Below are positions 7,590 through 15,975 of a stretch of 64,000 nt of DNA, one piece after another. Every line of letters starts with the position of its first letter. Position 1 is the first letter of the stretch. The position numbers were made by a program, and so were the translations under genes. Where the stretch lies: positions 124,001 through 188,000 of the forward strand of contig NZ_LIVZ01000011.1 of the NCBI RefSeq assembly GCF_001905845.1, read 5' to 3'. Below the pieces are notes generated by a model. It saw only the letters and a list, made by a program, of their open reading frames with translations. It did not search any database and was not told the origin of the DNA. Source of the stretch: Streptomyces sp. TSRI0107 (lineage in GTDB: Bacteria; Actinomycetota; Actinomycetes; Streptomycetales; Streptomycetaceae).

Positions 7590-10157
7590 TCACTCGTGCG
7601 CGATGGCCGCCAGTACGTTCATACGTGAGGCACGCAACGCCGGCAGCAGCGCCGCCACGACCCCCACCACCGCCGAGCCGATCACGACGGCGACGATCGT
7701 GCCCCAGGGGATCGCCAGCGCGGTCATGCCCTGCAACGCCAGCACCTGCTGCATGCACAGGCCCCACACCAGCCCCAGCGCGAGCCCGAGAACGGCCCCG
7801 AACACCGCGATCACCACCGACTCCAGCCGGATCATCCGGCGCAGCTGCCGCCGCCCCAGCCCGATCGCGCGCAGCAGCCCGATCTCCCGCGTCCGCTCCA
7901 CCACCGACAGCGCGAGCGTGTTGACCACGCCGAGCACCGCGATGACGATCGCGAGCCCGAGCAGGGCGTAGACGAGGTACAGCAGCACGGCGATCTGGTC
8001 CCGGACCAGCTGCTTGTAGTCCGCCACGTCCCGCACCTGGACCTGCGGATACGGCTCCAGGGTCCGCTCCAGCGCCGCCCGCAGCTCGCCGGCGTCGGTG
8101 CCCGCGGCGGCGTTCACGTAGACCGCGGAGTCCTGGCCGCCCGGCGCGTACCGCCCGGCCGTGCCCATCCCGAAGTACATCCCGCCCGTGGTGCCGAACC
8201 CCTCGGCGGCGTCCTGGTCGGTCAGCGCCCGCACCGTCAGCCCGGTCGTCCGCCCGCCCTGGAACTCGGCCGGCAGCACACTGCCGATCCGCACCCCGTG
8301 GTCGCGCGCGAAGTCCACGTCCATGGCGATCCCGCCGTCGGCGAGCGCGGCCGCGGTGCCGCCCCGCGCATAGGTGATGTTGGCGACCTCGTCGAGCCCC
8401 GGATCGAAGGCCGCGGCGGTCGTCTCCACCCGGTCGCCGTCCGGCAGCCGCACCGCCAGCGGGGTCAGCTTGGAGCGCACCACCAGCCCGACGCCCTCGG
8501 TGCCGCGCACCGCGTCGGTGATCTCCCGGGGGAAGGGCGAGAAGTTGGTGTTCTGCACGACGAAGTCGGCGCCCAGCGTCCTGTCGATCTGCCCGTCGAA
8601 CGACTCGGTCATGGAGGCGCTGGCCACCGAGATCCCGCCGACCAGCGCCAGACCCACCATCAGGGCCGCCGCCGTGGCCCCCGTCCGGCGCGGATTGCGC
8701 AGGGCGTTGCGCTGGCTCATCCGCCCCACCGGGCCGAACAGCGCCGGGAAGGCCGCGCCGAGCACCCGGATCACCGGCCGCACCAGCAGCGGACCGGCGA
8801 TCACGGTCGCGATCAGGGTCAGGACCACCCCGAGACCCAGCAGCGAGGCCGCCGACCCGGTCTCGGACGACACCACGCACCCCGCGAGCGCCGCCGCCCC
8901 GGCCGCGCCGACGACCGCGCCGACCACCGCCCGCGTCCGCAGCGGCCGCCCCACCCCGGCGACCTCCGCGTCCGACAGGGCCGCCATCGGCGACACGGCC
9001 GCCGCCCGCCGGGCCGGCAGGTAGGCCGCGACGAAGGTGACGCCGAGGCCGACGACGTACGCCGTCACCGGGGTCACCCAGCCGATCACCATCTCGGTGG
9101 CCTTGATGTTCATGCCGAGCAGGCCCATCAGCTCGATCAGCCCGGCGGCCAGGGCGATGCCCGTGACCAGCCCCAGGGTGGCGCCGACCAGCCCGAGCAG
9201 CAGCGCCTCGGTCAGCACCGAGCGGCGCACCTGCCGCCGGTCGGCGCCGAGCGCGCGCAGCAGCCCCAGTTCGCGGGTGCGCTGGGCGATGAGCATGGAG
9301 AACGTGTTGACGATCAGGAACACGCCGACGAGCACGGCGATCCCCGCGAAGCCGACCATCACCCACTTGATGACGTCCAGGAAGCCGCCCAGCTGCTCCA
9401 CGTCGGACTTGGCCTGTTCGGCGGCGGTCCGGTAGTCGTAGCGGTCGGCGCCCAGCGCGGCGGCCACCCGCCCCTTCAGCGTCGAGTCGGCGACCCCCTC
9501 CGCCGCGTCGACCGTGATGCTGGTGGCGGCGCCCGGACGGCCCAGCAGCCTGGTCTGGGCGGTCGGCGTGTCGACGAACAGCAGGGCGGCGCCCGGGTTG
9601 GTGGTGGTGAACGTGACGATGCCGACGACCTCCACCTTGAACGAGCCCGGCGGCGCGATCACGGTCAGGGTGTCGCCGATGGAGACGCCGGCGCGGTCGG
9701 CGGTCTCCGAGTCGAGCAGCGCCTCGGCGGGCCCGCGCGGGGCGTGCCCGGAGGTGAGCTCCACGGGGCTGCGGTCGGTCGGGTTCCAGGCGGTGCCGAT
9801 GGTGGGGGCGCCGGTCGTGGGACTCACCGACTTGTTCGCGGCGTCGACGACCGTCAGGTTGTGGACCTCCACCTCCGCGCGCGCCGCGGCCACCCCGTCG
9901 ATCCGCGCGGCCCGGTCCGCGAGCGCGGCGGGCAGGGAGGCCGTCGCACCGGAGGGCACCGTCTCGTTGAGGGTCTCCCTGGGGCTGACGGTGACGTCGG
10001 CCGCGGTGGAGGCGAACAGCCGGTCGAATGTGCGGCCGACGGTGTCCGAGAAGATCAGGCTGCCCACGACGAACGCCACGGACAGGACCACGGCGAGCGC
10101 CGAGAGCAGCAGCCGGCCCTTGTGCGCGAGGAAGCTTCTGAGCGTCGCCTTGAGCAC
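7590..10157 (-). CDS. MacB/FtsX-type ABC transporter permease
   Basis: 855 residues. The N-terminal helix (MLKATLRSFLAHKGRLLLSALAV) is followed by a periplasmic MacB_PCD-like domain. Two FtsX cores follow (about residues 255-375 and 730-850), separated by a second extracytoplasmic domain. This duplicated layout (10 helices expected) is typical of actinobacterial exporters that work as mechanotransmission pumps rather than classical channels. Cargo unknown. The ATP-binding partner lies three bases upstream, so the two form one operon. Confidence 0.95.
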   Translation of the reverse strand: MLKATLRSFLAHKGRLLLSALAVVLSVAFVVGSLIFSDTVGRTFDRLFASTAADVTVSPRETLNETVPSGATASLPAALADRAARIDGVAAARAEVEVHNLTVVDAANKSVSPTTGAPTIGTAWNPTDRSPVELTSGHAPRGPAEALLDSETADRAGVSIGDTLTVIAPPGSFKVEVVGIVTFTTTNPGAALLFVDTPTAQTRLLGRPGAATSITVDAAEGVADSTLKGRVAAALGADRYDYRTAAEQAKSDVEQLGGFLDVIKWVMVGFAGIAVLVGVFLIVNTFSMLIAQRTRELGLLRALGADRRQVRRSVLTEALLLGLVGATLGLVTGIALAAGLIELMGLLGMNIKATEMVIGWVTPVTAYVVGLGVTFVAAYLPARRAAAVSPMAALSDAEVAGVGRPLRTRAVVGAVVGAAGAAALAGCVVSSETGSAASLLGLGVVLTLIATVIAGPLLVRPVIRVLGAAFPALFGPVGRMSQRNALRNPRRTGATAAALMVGLALVGGISVASASMTESFDGQIDRTLGADFVVQNTNFSPFPREITDAVRGTEGVGLVVRSKLTPLAVRLPDGDRVETTAAAFDPGLDEVANITYARGGTAAALADGGIAMDVDFARDHGVRIGSVLPAEFQGGRTTGLTVRALTDQDAAEGFGTTGGMYFGMGTAGRYAPGGQDSAVYVNAAAGTDAGELRAALERTLEPYPQVQVRDVADYKQLVRDQIAVLLYLVYALLGLAIVIAVLGVVNTLALSVVERTREIGLLRAIGLGRRQLRRMIRLESVVIAVFGAVLGLALGLVWGLCMQQVLALQGMTALAIPWGTIVAVVIGSAVVGVVAALLPALRASRMNVLAAIAHE

Positions 10158-10160
10158 GGG

Positions 10161-10985
10161 TCAGCCCTCGCGGGGAGCCCGGCCGGGGTCGGGAGCCCGG
10201 TCGGCCGGGCCGCGGGTGACGTCGAAGCGCTTCATCCGCTCCAGCACGCTCTGCGCCGTCGGCCGCGCCATCTCGTCGACGATGCGGCCGTCCGCGAGGA
10301 ACAGCACCAGATCGGAGTGGGCGGCGGCGCCAGGGTCGTGGGTGACCATGACGACGGTCTGCCCGAGGTCGTCGACGGCCTCCCGCAGGAACCCCAGCAC
10401 CTCCAGCCCCGCCCGCGAGTCCAGGTTCCCGGTCGGCTCGTCCGCGAAGATCAGCTCCGGGCGCGCGGCGAGCGCCCGCGCACAGGCGACGCGCTGCTGC
10501 TGCCCGCCCGACAGCTGCGACGGCCGGTGCCTCAGCCGGTCCCGCAGGCCGAGCGTGTCGATGACCTGGTCCAGCCAGCGGGGGTCCGGTGCGCGGCCCG
10601 CGATGTCCATGGGCAGGGTGATGTTCTCCAGCGCGTCGAGCGTCGGGATCAGGTTGAACGACTGGAACATGAACCCGATCCGGTCCCGGCGCAACCGGGT
10701 CAGCTCCCGCTCCTTCAGCCCGGTGATCTCGGTGTCGCCGAGCCACACCTGCCCGGCGGAGACCGTGTCGAGCCCGGCCAGGCAGTGCATCAACGTGGAC
10801 TTGCCGGAGCCCGACGGCCCCATGACGGCCGTGAAGCGGCCGCGTACGACGTCCACGTCCACCGAGTCCAGGGCGAGCACCGTCGTCTCGCCCGAGCCGT
10901 ACGCCTTGGTCAGCCCGCGGGCGCGGGCCGCGACCCCGTCGGTGGACGCGAGACCGGGGGCGTGCTCCGCGGCTGGTGTGGACAC
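10161..10985 (-). CDS. ABC transporter ATP-binding protein (MacB/LolD type)
   Basis: 274 residues. Walker A GPSGSGKST, Q-loop MFQSFNLIPTL, signature LSGGQQQR, Walker B LIFADEPTGNLDS and the H-loop VTHD are all intact. I chose the GTG at 10985 because AGGAGGC sits six bases upstream; an open frame runs further to 11087 but its extra residues are basic and unlike the family. It energises the adjacent FtsX-type permease. Confidence 0.94.
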   Translation of the reverse strand: MSTPAAEHAPGLASTDGVAARARGLTKAYGSGETTVLALDSVDVDVVRGRFTAVMGPSGSGKSTLMHCLAGLDTVSAGQVWLGDTEITGLKERELTRLRRDRIGFMFQSFNLIPTLDALENITLPMDIAGRAPDPRWLDQVIDTLGLRDRLRHRPSQLSGGQQQRVACARALAARPELIFADEPTGNLDSRAGLEVLGFLREAVDDLGQTVVMVTHDPGAAAHSDLVLFLADGRIVDEMARPTAQSVLERMKRFDVTRGPADRAPDPGRAPREG

Positions 10986-11111
10986 GACTGCCTCCTGGCT
11001 CGGTCTCCGAGCTCGGACGAACGCGGTTCCCCGTGCCGGCCGAGCGCACTTCCTCGTCCCGGCCGAGCGTAATGTGATCCGGCCCACACCTGGTATCCGC
11101 CAAGTGCGCCC

Positions 11112-11141
11112 TTGCCGGTGCTAGCGGCTCGGCGCTAGCGT
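11112..11141 (+). promoter_or_regulatory. Promoter/operator of the RHH-Fic pair with repeated GCTAGC sites
   Basis: A candidate -35 TTGCCG (11112-11117) is followed 18 bases later by a -10-like TAGCGT. The stretch holds two copies of GCTAGCG (starting 11120 and 11134), each with the self-complementary core GCTAGC. Paired palindromic half-sites over the promoter are what ribbon-helix-helix antitoxins use to repress their own operons. The ATG is only seven bases beyond the -10 region. Confidence 0.55.
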
Positions 11142-11147
11142 CGAGGT

Positions 11148-11366
11148 ATGGCGAAGACCCAGCTGAACGTGCGGGTGGACGAGGACACGGCCCGGGCCGC
11201 CCGCGAGCGCGCCCTGGCCCGCGGGATGAGCGTGAACCGCTACATCGAGGAACTGGTCCGGCAGGACGCCGGCGAGGTGGGCCACACCTTCGTGGAGGCC
11301 GCCGCCGACTTCATGCAGCAGTACGAGAAGGTGTTCGCCGAGGAGTTCGGCGAGGGCGGTCGCTGA
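11148..11366 (+). CDS. Ribbon-helix-helix antitoxin-like protein
   Basis: 72 residues. The first 45 have the RHH pattern: strand KTQLNVRVDEDT, helix, then RGMSVNRYIEELVR. The acidic C-terminal helix (FVEAAADFMQQYEKVFAEEFGE) would suit toxin binding. It is followed after three bases by a Fic-like gene, an arrangement common in Streptomyces and usually annotated as a toxin-antitoxin module. It probably represses its own promoter through the GCTAGC repeats just upstream. Confidence 0.85.
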   Translation: MAKTQLNVRVDEDTARAARERALARGMSVNRYIEELVRQDAGEVGHTFVEAAADFMQQYEKVFAEEFGEGGR

Positions 11367-11369
11367 CCC

Positions 11370-11744
11370 TTGAGCGACCTGCGCATCGACCTCGCCTGGC
11401 TGCTGATGCTCGCCGAGCGGCAGACCCCCGGGGACCCCCAGGTCACCGACTGGGGCGCCCTCGTCGCCGCCGTCGCCCGGCACCAGGCCGAGATATTCGA
11501 CGTCCCCGTCTACGACACCCCGCACGCCCGCGCCGCCGCGCTGCTCCAGCAGCTGATCCACATCCCGGCCCTGGAGCGCTCGAACGCCCTGTTCGCGTCC
11601 GCGGTCGCCTACGCCTACCTGATCGCCAGCGGCTTCAAGGTCGTCACCTCACCCGAACAGGTCCGCGACCTGGCCCGGCTGGTGAAGAACGGCGACGCGT
11701 CGGTCCACGAGATCGCCCGCGAACTGCGCCAGTGGTGCCGGTAG
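11370..11744 (+). CDS. Fic/Doc-like protein with a degenerate active motif
   Basis: 124 residues from a TTG start three bases after the RHH stop; this start keeps the conserved opening LRIDLAWLLMLAE. The all-helical layout and size match Doc-type Fic proteins. Fic enzymes need HxFx(D/E)GN(G/K)R. Here the corresponding helix reads H64-I-P-A-L-E-R-S-N: the His is kept, the Phe is Pro, the acid is displaced by one, and Asn and Arg have exchanged places. AMP or phosphate transfer by the known mechanism is therefore doubtful. It may be an inactive partner, or use another chemistry. Confidence 0.78.
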   Translation: MSDLRIDLAWLLMLAERQTPGDPQVTDWGALVAAVARHQAEIFDVPVYDTPHARAAALLQQLIHIPALERSNALFASAVAYAYLIASGFKVVTSPEQVRDLARLVKNGDASVHEIARELRQWCR

Positions 11745-11759
11745 GCAACCGGGCCGGAC

Positions 11760-12440
11760 CTACGCCGTCGGCCGCCAGGCCGTGCCCAGGACGCAGTACG
11801 AGGCGGGCAGCACCGGGCCCCGCTCCGGCATGAGCAGCTGCCGGTACGGGCCCAGTTCGAACCCGGCGTCGCGCAGCGCGGCGACCGGGGCCCGGCCCAG
11901 GTGGCAGCCGCCGTTCAGCCGCGGCCACACCGTACGGTCCAGGGCGCGCTGCGAGAGCCGCATCGCCGGGCCGCCGCCCCGGCCGTGCTCGAAGAACCGC
12001 ACCTGGCCGCCCGGCCTGAGCACCCGGCGCACCTCGCCCAGCGCCCGCGGCACGTCCCGCACACTGCACAGCACCAGCGACAGCACCACCGCGTCGAAGC
12101 CCTCGCTCTTCACCGGCAGCGCCTCCGCCGCCCCCGGCACCACGTCCACCGGCGTCTCGGCGCGCAGCGCGGCCTCCACGGCCAACTGCCGCAGCAGCCG
12201 CTCCGGTTCGATCGCGACGACCTCCGCGACCGTCCCCGGATAGTGCGCGAAGTTCAGGCCGTTGCCCGCCCCGACCTCCAGCACTCGTCCCGACAGCCCC
12301 GCGAGCAGCCGCTCGCGCACCTGCGCCATGCCCATCCGGGTCTCGGCGGACACGCTGATCCGGGCGTAGTAGCGGGCGAACAGCGGATGGTGCACGGCAT
12401 CCCGCGCGACCTTGCCGGCACCGGCGAACCGCAGGGCCAT
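11760..12440 (-). CDS. Class I SAM-dependent methyltransferase
   Basis: 226 residues, start ATG 12440 with AAGGAGG eight bases upstream. Motif I is VLEVGAGNGLNF (about residues 51-62), followed by the acidic end of strand 2 (VAIEPER) and the FDAVVLSLVLCSV motif. This is the Methyltransf_11 type, similar to UbiE/phosphatidylethanolamine methyltransferase-like enzymes. The substrate cannot be assigned. It converges with the Fic-like gene, 15 bases away. Confidence 0.9.
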   Translation of the reverse strand: MALRFAGAGKVARDAVHHPLFARYYARISVSAETRMGMAQVRERLLAGLSGRVLEVGAGNGLNFAHYPGTVAEVVAIEPERLLRQLAVEAALRAETPVDVVPGAAEALPVKSEGFDAVVLSLVLCSVRDVPRALGEVRRVLRPGGQVRFFEHGRGGGPAMRLSQRALDRTVWPRLNGGCHLGRAPVAALRDAGFELGPYRQLLMPERGPVLPASYCVLGTAWRPTA

Positions 12441-12548
12441 GGAGACCTCCTTAGGCGGACAGCTCCTCCCGGGATTCTCCCCCGCCCGGCCCGTCATGCA
12501 CCCTCACCGGAACAGAGAGGCCGGGATCGCCGAGGCGGGGGCCCTGCG

Positions 12549-12583
12549 GCCGGTGGCGGGGCGAGACCTCATCCGCCACCGGC
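12549..12583 (-). terminator. Probable terminator of the bioB-bioA-bioD operon
   Basis: An 11-base perfect inverted repeat (GCCGGTGGCGG with CCGCCACCGGC, 13-base loop) lies 13 bases after the bioD stop. There is no clear T tract, as is usual in streptomycetes. It separates the biotin operon from the methyltransferase gene. Confidence 0.7.
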
Positions 12584-12595
12584 GCAAGCGGAGCC

Positions 12596-13318
12596 CTACC
12601 GTCCCGCCGCCGCCCGTACCCGGAACGCCTCCGCGTCCCAGGTGCCGTCCAGGCGGGGGGCCAGCCAGCTCGGGGCCGTCGTGCGGAAGTCGGTGGGGGC
12701 GAGGGCGCCGGCGCCTTCGGGAACGGCGCCGAGCAGGGGGGCGTCGGAGACGTCCGTGAGGTCCGCGACGTTGCAGCGGGAGGCGAGGTCCGGCTCGGCG
12801 GGCCAGCTGCCGATGACCACGCCGGTCAGCTCGACTCCGCGACGGCGCAGTTCACGGGCCGTCAGCTCGGTCGTGTTCAGCGTGCCCAGGCCCGCCGAGG
12901 CCACCACCAGTACCGGCGCCCCCAGCAGTTCCGCCGCGTCGGCCAGCGTGCCGCCCGCCGGGTCGAAGCGGACCAGCAGCCCGCCCGCGCCCTCCACCAG
13001 CACCAGATCGTGCTCGGTGGCCAGCTTGGCGGCCGCCTCGGCGATGTCCCGCGGGTGCACCGGCGCCCGCCCGGCCCGCCGCGCCGCCGTCCCCGGAGCC
13101 AGCGGCTCGGGATAGCGGGCCAGCTCGCCGGCCGTGACCGCGCCGGCGAGCCGCGCCACCTCGTCGGCGTCCCCGCGCTCGTCCGGCCGTACGCCGGTCT
13201 GCGCGGCCTTCAGCACGGCCACCGACCGCCCGGCCGCGACGGCCGCCGCGGCGACGGCGGCCGTCGTGACGGTCTTGCCGACCTCCGTGCCTGTTCCAGT
13301 GATCACCAGGATCGGCAT
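12596..13318 (-). CDS. bioD: Dethiobiotin synthetase
   Basis: 240 residues. The P-loop GTGTEVGKT opens the protein (residues 7-15), and EGAGGLLVRF near residue 100 is the conserved glycine-rich turn that contacts the substrate. The enzyme closes the ureido ring of dethiobiotin from DAPA, CO2 and ATP. It begins one base after the bioA stop and is the last gene of bioB-bioA-bioD. Confidence 0.97.
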   Translation of the reverse strand: MPILVITGTGTEVGKTVTTAAVAAAAVAAGRSVAVLKAAQTGVRPDERGDADEVARLAGAVTAGELARYPEPLAPGTAARRAGRAPVHPRDIAEAAAKLATEHDLVLVEGAGGLLVRFDPAGGTLADAAELLGAPVLVVASAGLGTLNTTELTARELRRRGVELTGVVIGSWPAEPDLASRCNVADLTDVSDAPLLGAVPEGAGALAPTDFRTTAPSWLAPRLDGTWDAEAFRVRAAAGR

Positions 13319-13319
13319 G

Positions 13320-14600
13320 TCATCCCTCCCGTGCGGCGGCGCACACCGCGCGCGCGATGCGCGCCACGTCCGCGTCGCCCGTGACGTACGGCGGCATGGT
13401 GTAGATCAGATCCCGGAACGGCCGCAGCCACACGCCCTCGCGGACGGCCGCCGCCGTGGCCGCCGCCATGTCGACCGGATGGTCGAGCTGGACGACCCCG
13501 ATGGCGCCGAGGACCCGCACGTCCCGCACGCCCGGCAGTTCCGCGGCCGGGGCGAGCCCGTCCCGCAGCCCCGCCTCGATCCGCTTGACCTCGGCGAGCC
13601 AGTCCTGGCCGAGCAGCAGTTCGATCGACGCGCAGGCCACCGCCGCGGCCAGCGGGTTGCCCATGAAGGTCGGACCGTGCGCGAGCACGGGCACCTCGCC
13701 CCGGGAGATCCCGTCGGCGACCCGCGCCGTGCACAGCGTCGCCGCCATCGTCAGATAGCCGCCGGTCAGCGCCTTGCCCACGCACATCACGTCCGGCGTC
13801 ACCGCCGCGTGCTCCGCCGCGAACAGCGCGCCGGTACGGCCGAACCCGGTGGCGATCTCGTCGAACACCAGCAGCACGTCGTGCGCGTCGCACGCCTCGC
13901 GCAGCACCCGCAGATACGCGGGGGAGTGGAACCGCATCCCGCCCGCGCCCTGCACCACCGGCTCCACGATCACCGCGGCCAGCTCGTGCGCGTGCTCGGC
14001 GATCAGCGCGCGCAGCCGGTCCGCGTACGACTCCTCGTACTCCGTGGGCGGCGGGTCCGCGAACACCTGGCGGGGCAGGATCCCGGTCCACAGCTCGTGC
14101 ATGCCGCCGTCGGGGTCGCACACCGCCATCGGCTGCCAGGTGTCCCCGTGGTAGCCGCCCCGCCAGGTCATCATGCGGTGCTTCCCGGGACGGCCGAGAG
14201 AACGCCAGTACTGCAGGCACATCTTGATCGCGACCTCGACCGACACGGAGCCCGAGTCGGCGAGGAACACATGCTCCAGGCCGTCCGGCGACATGTCGAC
14301 AAGGTGCTTCGCCAGCCGGACGGCGGGCTCGTGGGTGAGCCCGCCGAACATCACATGGCTCATCCGCGCCAGCTGCTCACGCGCCGCCTCGTTCAGCACG
14401 GGGTGGTTGTAGCCGTGGATCGCCGACCACCAGGACGACATGCCGTCGACCAGCTCGTCGGAACCACCCGCGAGCTTCAGCCGCACCCCGCTCGCCGACT
14501 CCACGACGAGCGGTTCCTGCCGGCCCGGCATCGGGCCGTACGGGTGCCAGACATGCCGTCGGTCGAGGTCGAGCAGCTCCGGCGCGGTCAGCTCACGCAT
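13320..14600 (-). CDS. bioA: Adenosylmethionine--8-amino-7-oxononanoate aminotransferase
   Basis: 426 residues from the ATG at 14600 (MRELTAPELLDLDRRHVWHPYGPM); HVWHPY is the BioA-specific opening. PLP-binding features of class III aminotransferases are present: the Asp in FDEIATGFGRTG and the Schiff-base Lys in CVGKALTGGY. It converts KAPA to DAPA using SAM as amino donor. The start codon overlaps the end of bioB (ATGCGTGA, 14593-14600), so the two are translationally coupled. Confidence 0.96.
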   Translation of the reverse strand: MRELTAPELLDLDRRHVWHPYGPMPGRQEPLVVESASGVRLKLAGGSDELVDGMSSWWSAIHGYNHPVLNEAAREQLARMSHVMFGGLTHEPAVRLAKHLVDMSPDGLEHVFLADSGSVSVEVAIKMCLQYWRSLGRPGKHRMMTWRGGYHGDTWQPMAVCDPDGGMHELWTGILPRQVFADPPPTEYEESYADRLRALIAEHAHELAAVIVEPVVQGAGGMRFHSPAYLRVLREACDAHDVLLVFDEIATGFGRTGALFAAEHAAVTPDVMCVGKALTGGYLTMAATLCTARVADGISRGEVPVLAHGPTFMGNPLAAAVACASIELLLGQDWLAEVKRIEAGLRDGLAPAAELPGVRDVRVLGAIGVVQLDHPVDMAAATAAAVREGVWLRPFRDLIYTMPPYVTGDADVARIARAVCAAAREG

Positions 14601-15828
14601 TGGGCGCGAGGTCCGTTCCGGCACCCCGGCGGCGCACCGCGACCAGATCGGTGCGCGGCTCGTTGGCCGGCACCTCGGGGGCCGTACCGGCCGTACCGGC
14701 CGTACCGCACACCCCGCCGCCCTCGTGCGACCCGCACCCGGCACCTTCGTGCGAACCGCACCCGCTGCCCTCGTGCGAACCGCACCCGGCGCCCGCGTGC
14801 GAGCCGCAGCCGCCTCCGGCCGCCGCCCGGTGCTCCGGCAGCGTCACCTCGCCGGCGCCCTCCACCTCGAACCCGGCGTCCGCGATCATCTCCAGGTCGG
14901 CCTTGCCGGCCTGGCCCTCACTGGTGAGGTAGTCGCCCAGGAAGATCGAGTTGGCCAGGTTCAGCGCGAGGGGCTGCATGCTGCGCAGGTGCACCTCGCG
15001 GCCGCCCGCGATCCGCACCTCGACGTCGGGGCAGACGAACCGGACCATGGCGAGGATCCGCAGGCAGCGCTGCGGGGTGAGGTTCCACTCCTTGGCCAGC
15101 GGGGTGCCCTCGAACGGGATCAGGAAGTTCACCGGTACCGAGTCCGGGTCGAGTTCGCGCAGCGAGTAGACGACGTCGACCAGGTCCTCGTCGCTCTCGC
15201 CCATGCCCGCGATGAGACCGGAGCACGCCGACAGACCCGCCGCGTGGGCCTTCTGCACGGTGTCGACACGGTCGGCGTAGGTGTGCGTGGTGGTGATGTC
15301 CCCGTAGGTGCCCTCGGAGGTGTTGAGGTTGTGGTTGTAGGCGTCGGCACCCGCCTCGCGCAGCCGCTCGGCCTGGCCGTCGGAGAGCAGGCCCAGGCAG
15401 GCGCACACCTCGACGCCCTCGTTCTGGTCCTTGATGGCCTTGATGGTCTCGGAGACCCGGTCCACGTCCCGGTCCGTCGGCCCGCGCCCGCTGGCCACCA
15501 GGCAGACCCGCTTGGCACCCCCGGCCAGGCCCGCGGCGGCGGCCTGGGAGGCCTCGTCGGGCTTGAGCCAGGTGTACTTCAGGATGTCGGCCTTGGAGCC
15601 GAGCCGCTGGGAGCAGTAGGAGCAGTCCTCCGGACACAGCCCGGACTTCAGGTTGACGAGATAGTTCAGTTTCACCCGTCGGCCGAACCAGTGACGGCGT
15701 ACCTTTCCGGCCGCGGCCACCACGTCGAGCAGTTCGTCGTCGGAGGTCGCGAGGACGGCCAGCGCCTCCTCGCGGGTCGGCAGCTCGCGCCGAAGCCCCT
15801 TGTCCACCAGCGTGTTCAGCAGGTCCAT
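14593..15828 (-). CDS. bioB: Biotin synthase with a Cys/His-repeat tail
   Basis: 411 residues. The radical-SAM CxxxCxxC motif (C65, C69, C72 in GLCPEDCSYCSQ) binds the 4Fe-4S cluster, and the family's other cluster ligands lie in VCLVASGRGP and VEVCACLG. The enzyme inserts sulfur into dethiobiotin. The core ends near residue 337; the last 74 residues are an extension with four copies of an 8-residue unit GCGSH(E/A)G(A/S), plus one more Cys. E. coli BioB (about 346 residues) has no such tail. First gene of the operon; candidate operators lie upstream. Confidence 0.96.
   Translation of the reverse strand: MDLLNTLVDKGLRRELPTREEALAVLATSDDELLDVVAAAGKVRRHWFGRRVKLNYLVNLKSGLCPEDCSYCSQRLGSKADILKYTWLKPDEASQAAAAGLAGGAKRVCLVASGRGPTDRDVDRVSETIKAIKDQNEGVEVCACLGLLSDGQAERLREAGADAYNHNLNTSEGTYGDITTTHTYADRVDTVQKAHAAGLSACSGLIAGMGESDEDLVDVVYSLRELDPDSVPVNFLIPFEGTPLAKEWNLTPQRCLRILAMVRFVCPDVEVRIAGGREVHLRSMQPLALNLANSIFLGDYLTSEGQAGKADLEMIADAGFEVEGAGEVTLPEHRAAAGGGCGSHAGAGCGSHEGSGCGSHEGAGCGSHEGGGVCGTAGTAGTAPEVPANEPRTDLVAVRRRGAGTDLAPNA
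14719..14815 (-). repeat. bioB: 24-base tandem repeat coding the BioB Cys/His tail
   Basis: Four imperfect in-frame copies of a 24-base unit encode the GCGSHEG-type octapeptides at the BioB C-terminus. Copies differ mostly at third positions and at the eighth residue (Ala or Ser). This means selection has kept the Cys and His codons while silent positions drifted. Length variation between strains would be expected. Confidence 0.85.
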
Positions 15829-15899
15829 GAAAGCCGATCCTGTCCTACGGAGGTGCTCCGGGCCAAGGAGAGTTCGGACAAGAGCGCCACTTCGCCGTG

Positions 15900-15932
15900 T
15901 GTGGATTGCCACATCCTGGCCGACGGGCCAGG
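15900..15932. promoter_or_regulatory. Two adjacent inverted repeats in the bioB-bioF divergent promoter
   Basis: The 147-base gap between bioB (minus) and bioF (plus) holds TGTGG-ATTG-CCACA (15900-15913) and, one base later, CCTGGCC-GACG-GGCCAGG (15915-15932), the latter with seven perfectly paired bases. Both are centred between the two start codons, where an operator controlling both directions would lie. Which regulator binds (BioQ-like TetR or BirA) cannot be told from sequence. Confidence 0.5.
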
Positions 15933-15975
15933 CCGCTAGTGTCTGTGCACTGCCTACAAAATCCCCGGAGGACCC

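Noticed and set aside
7303..11103. A 1,266-codon open frame on the minus strand across the ABC transporter genes
   Set aside because: It is the +1 shadow of the FtsX permease and ATPase genes; the sequence is Arg/Gly/Ala low-complexity throughout.
11745..12595. tRNA or attachment site near the RHH-Fic pair
   Set aside because: No cloverleaf-forming sequence, no integrase and no flanking direct repeats were seen; the pair looks chromosomal.
14719..14815. CRISPR-like repeat array
   Set aside because: The 24-base units have no spacers, are in frame and encode the BioB tail.
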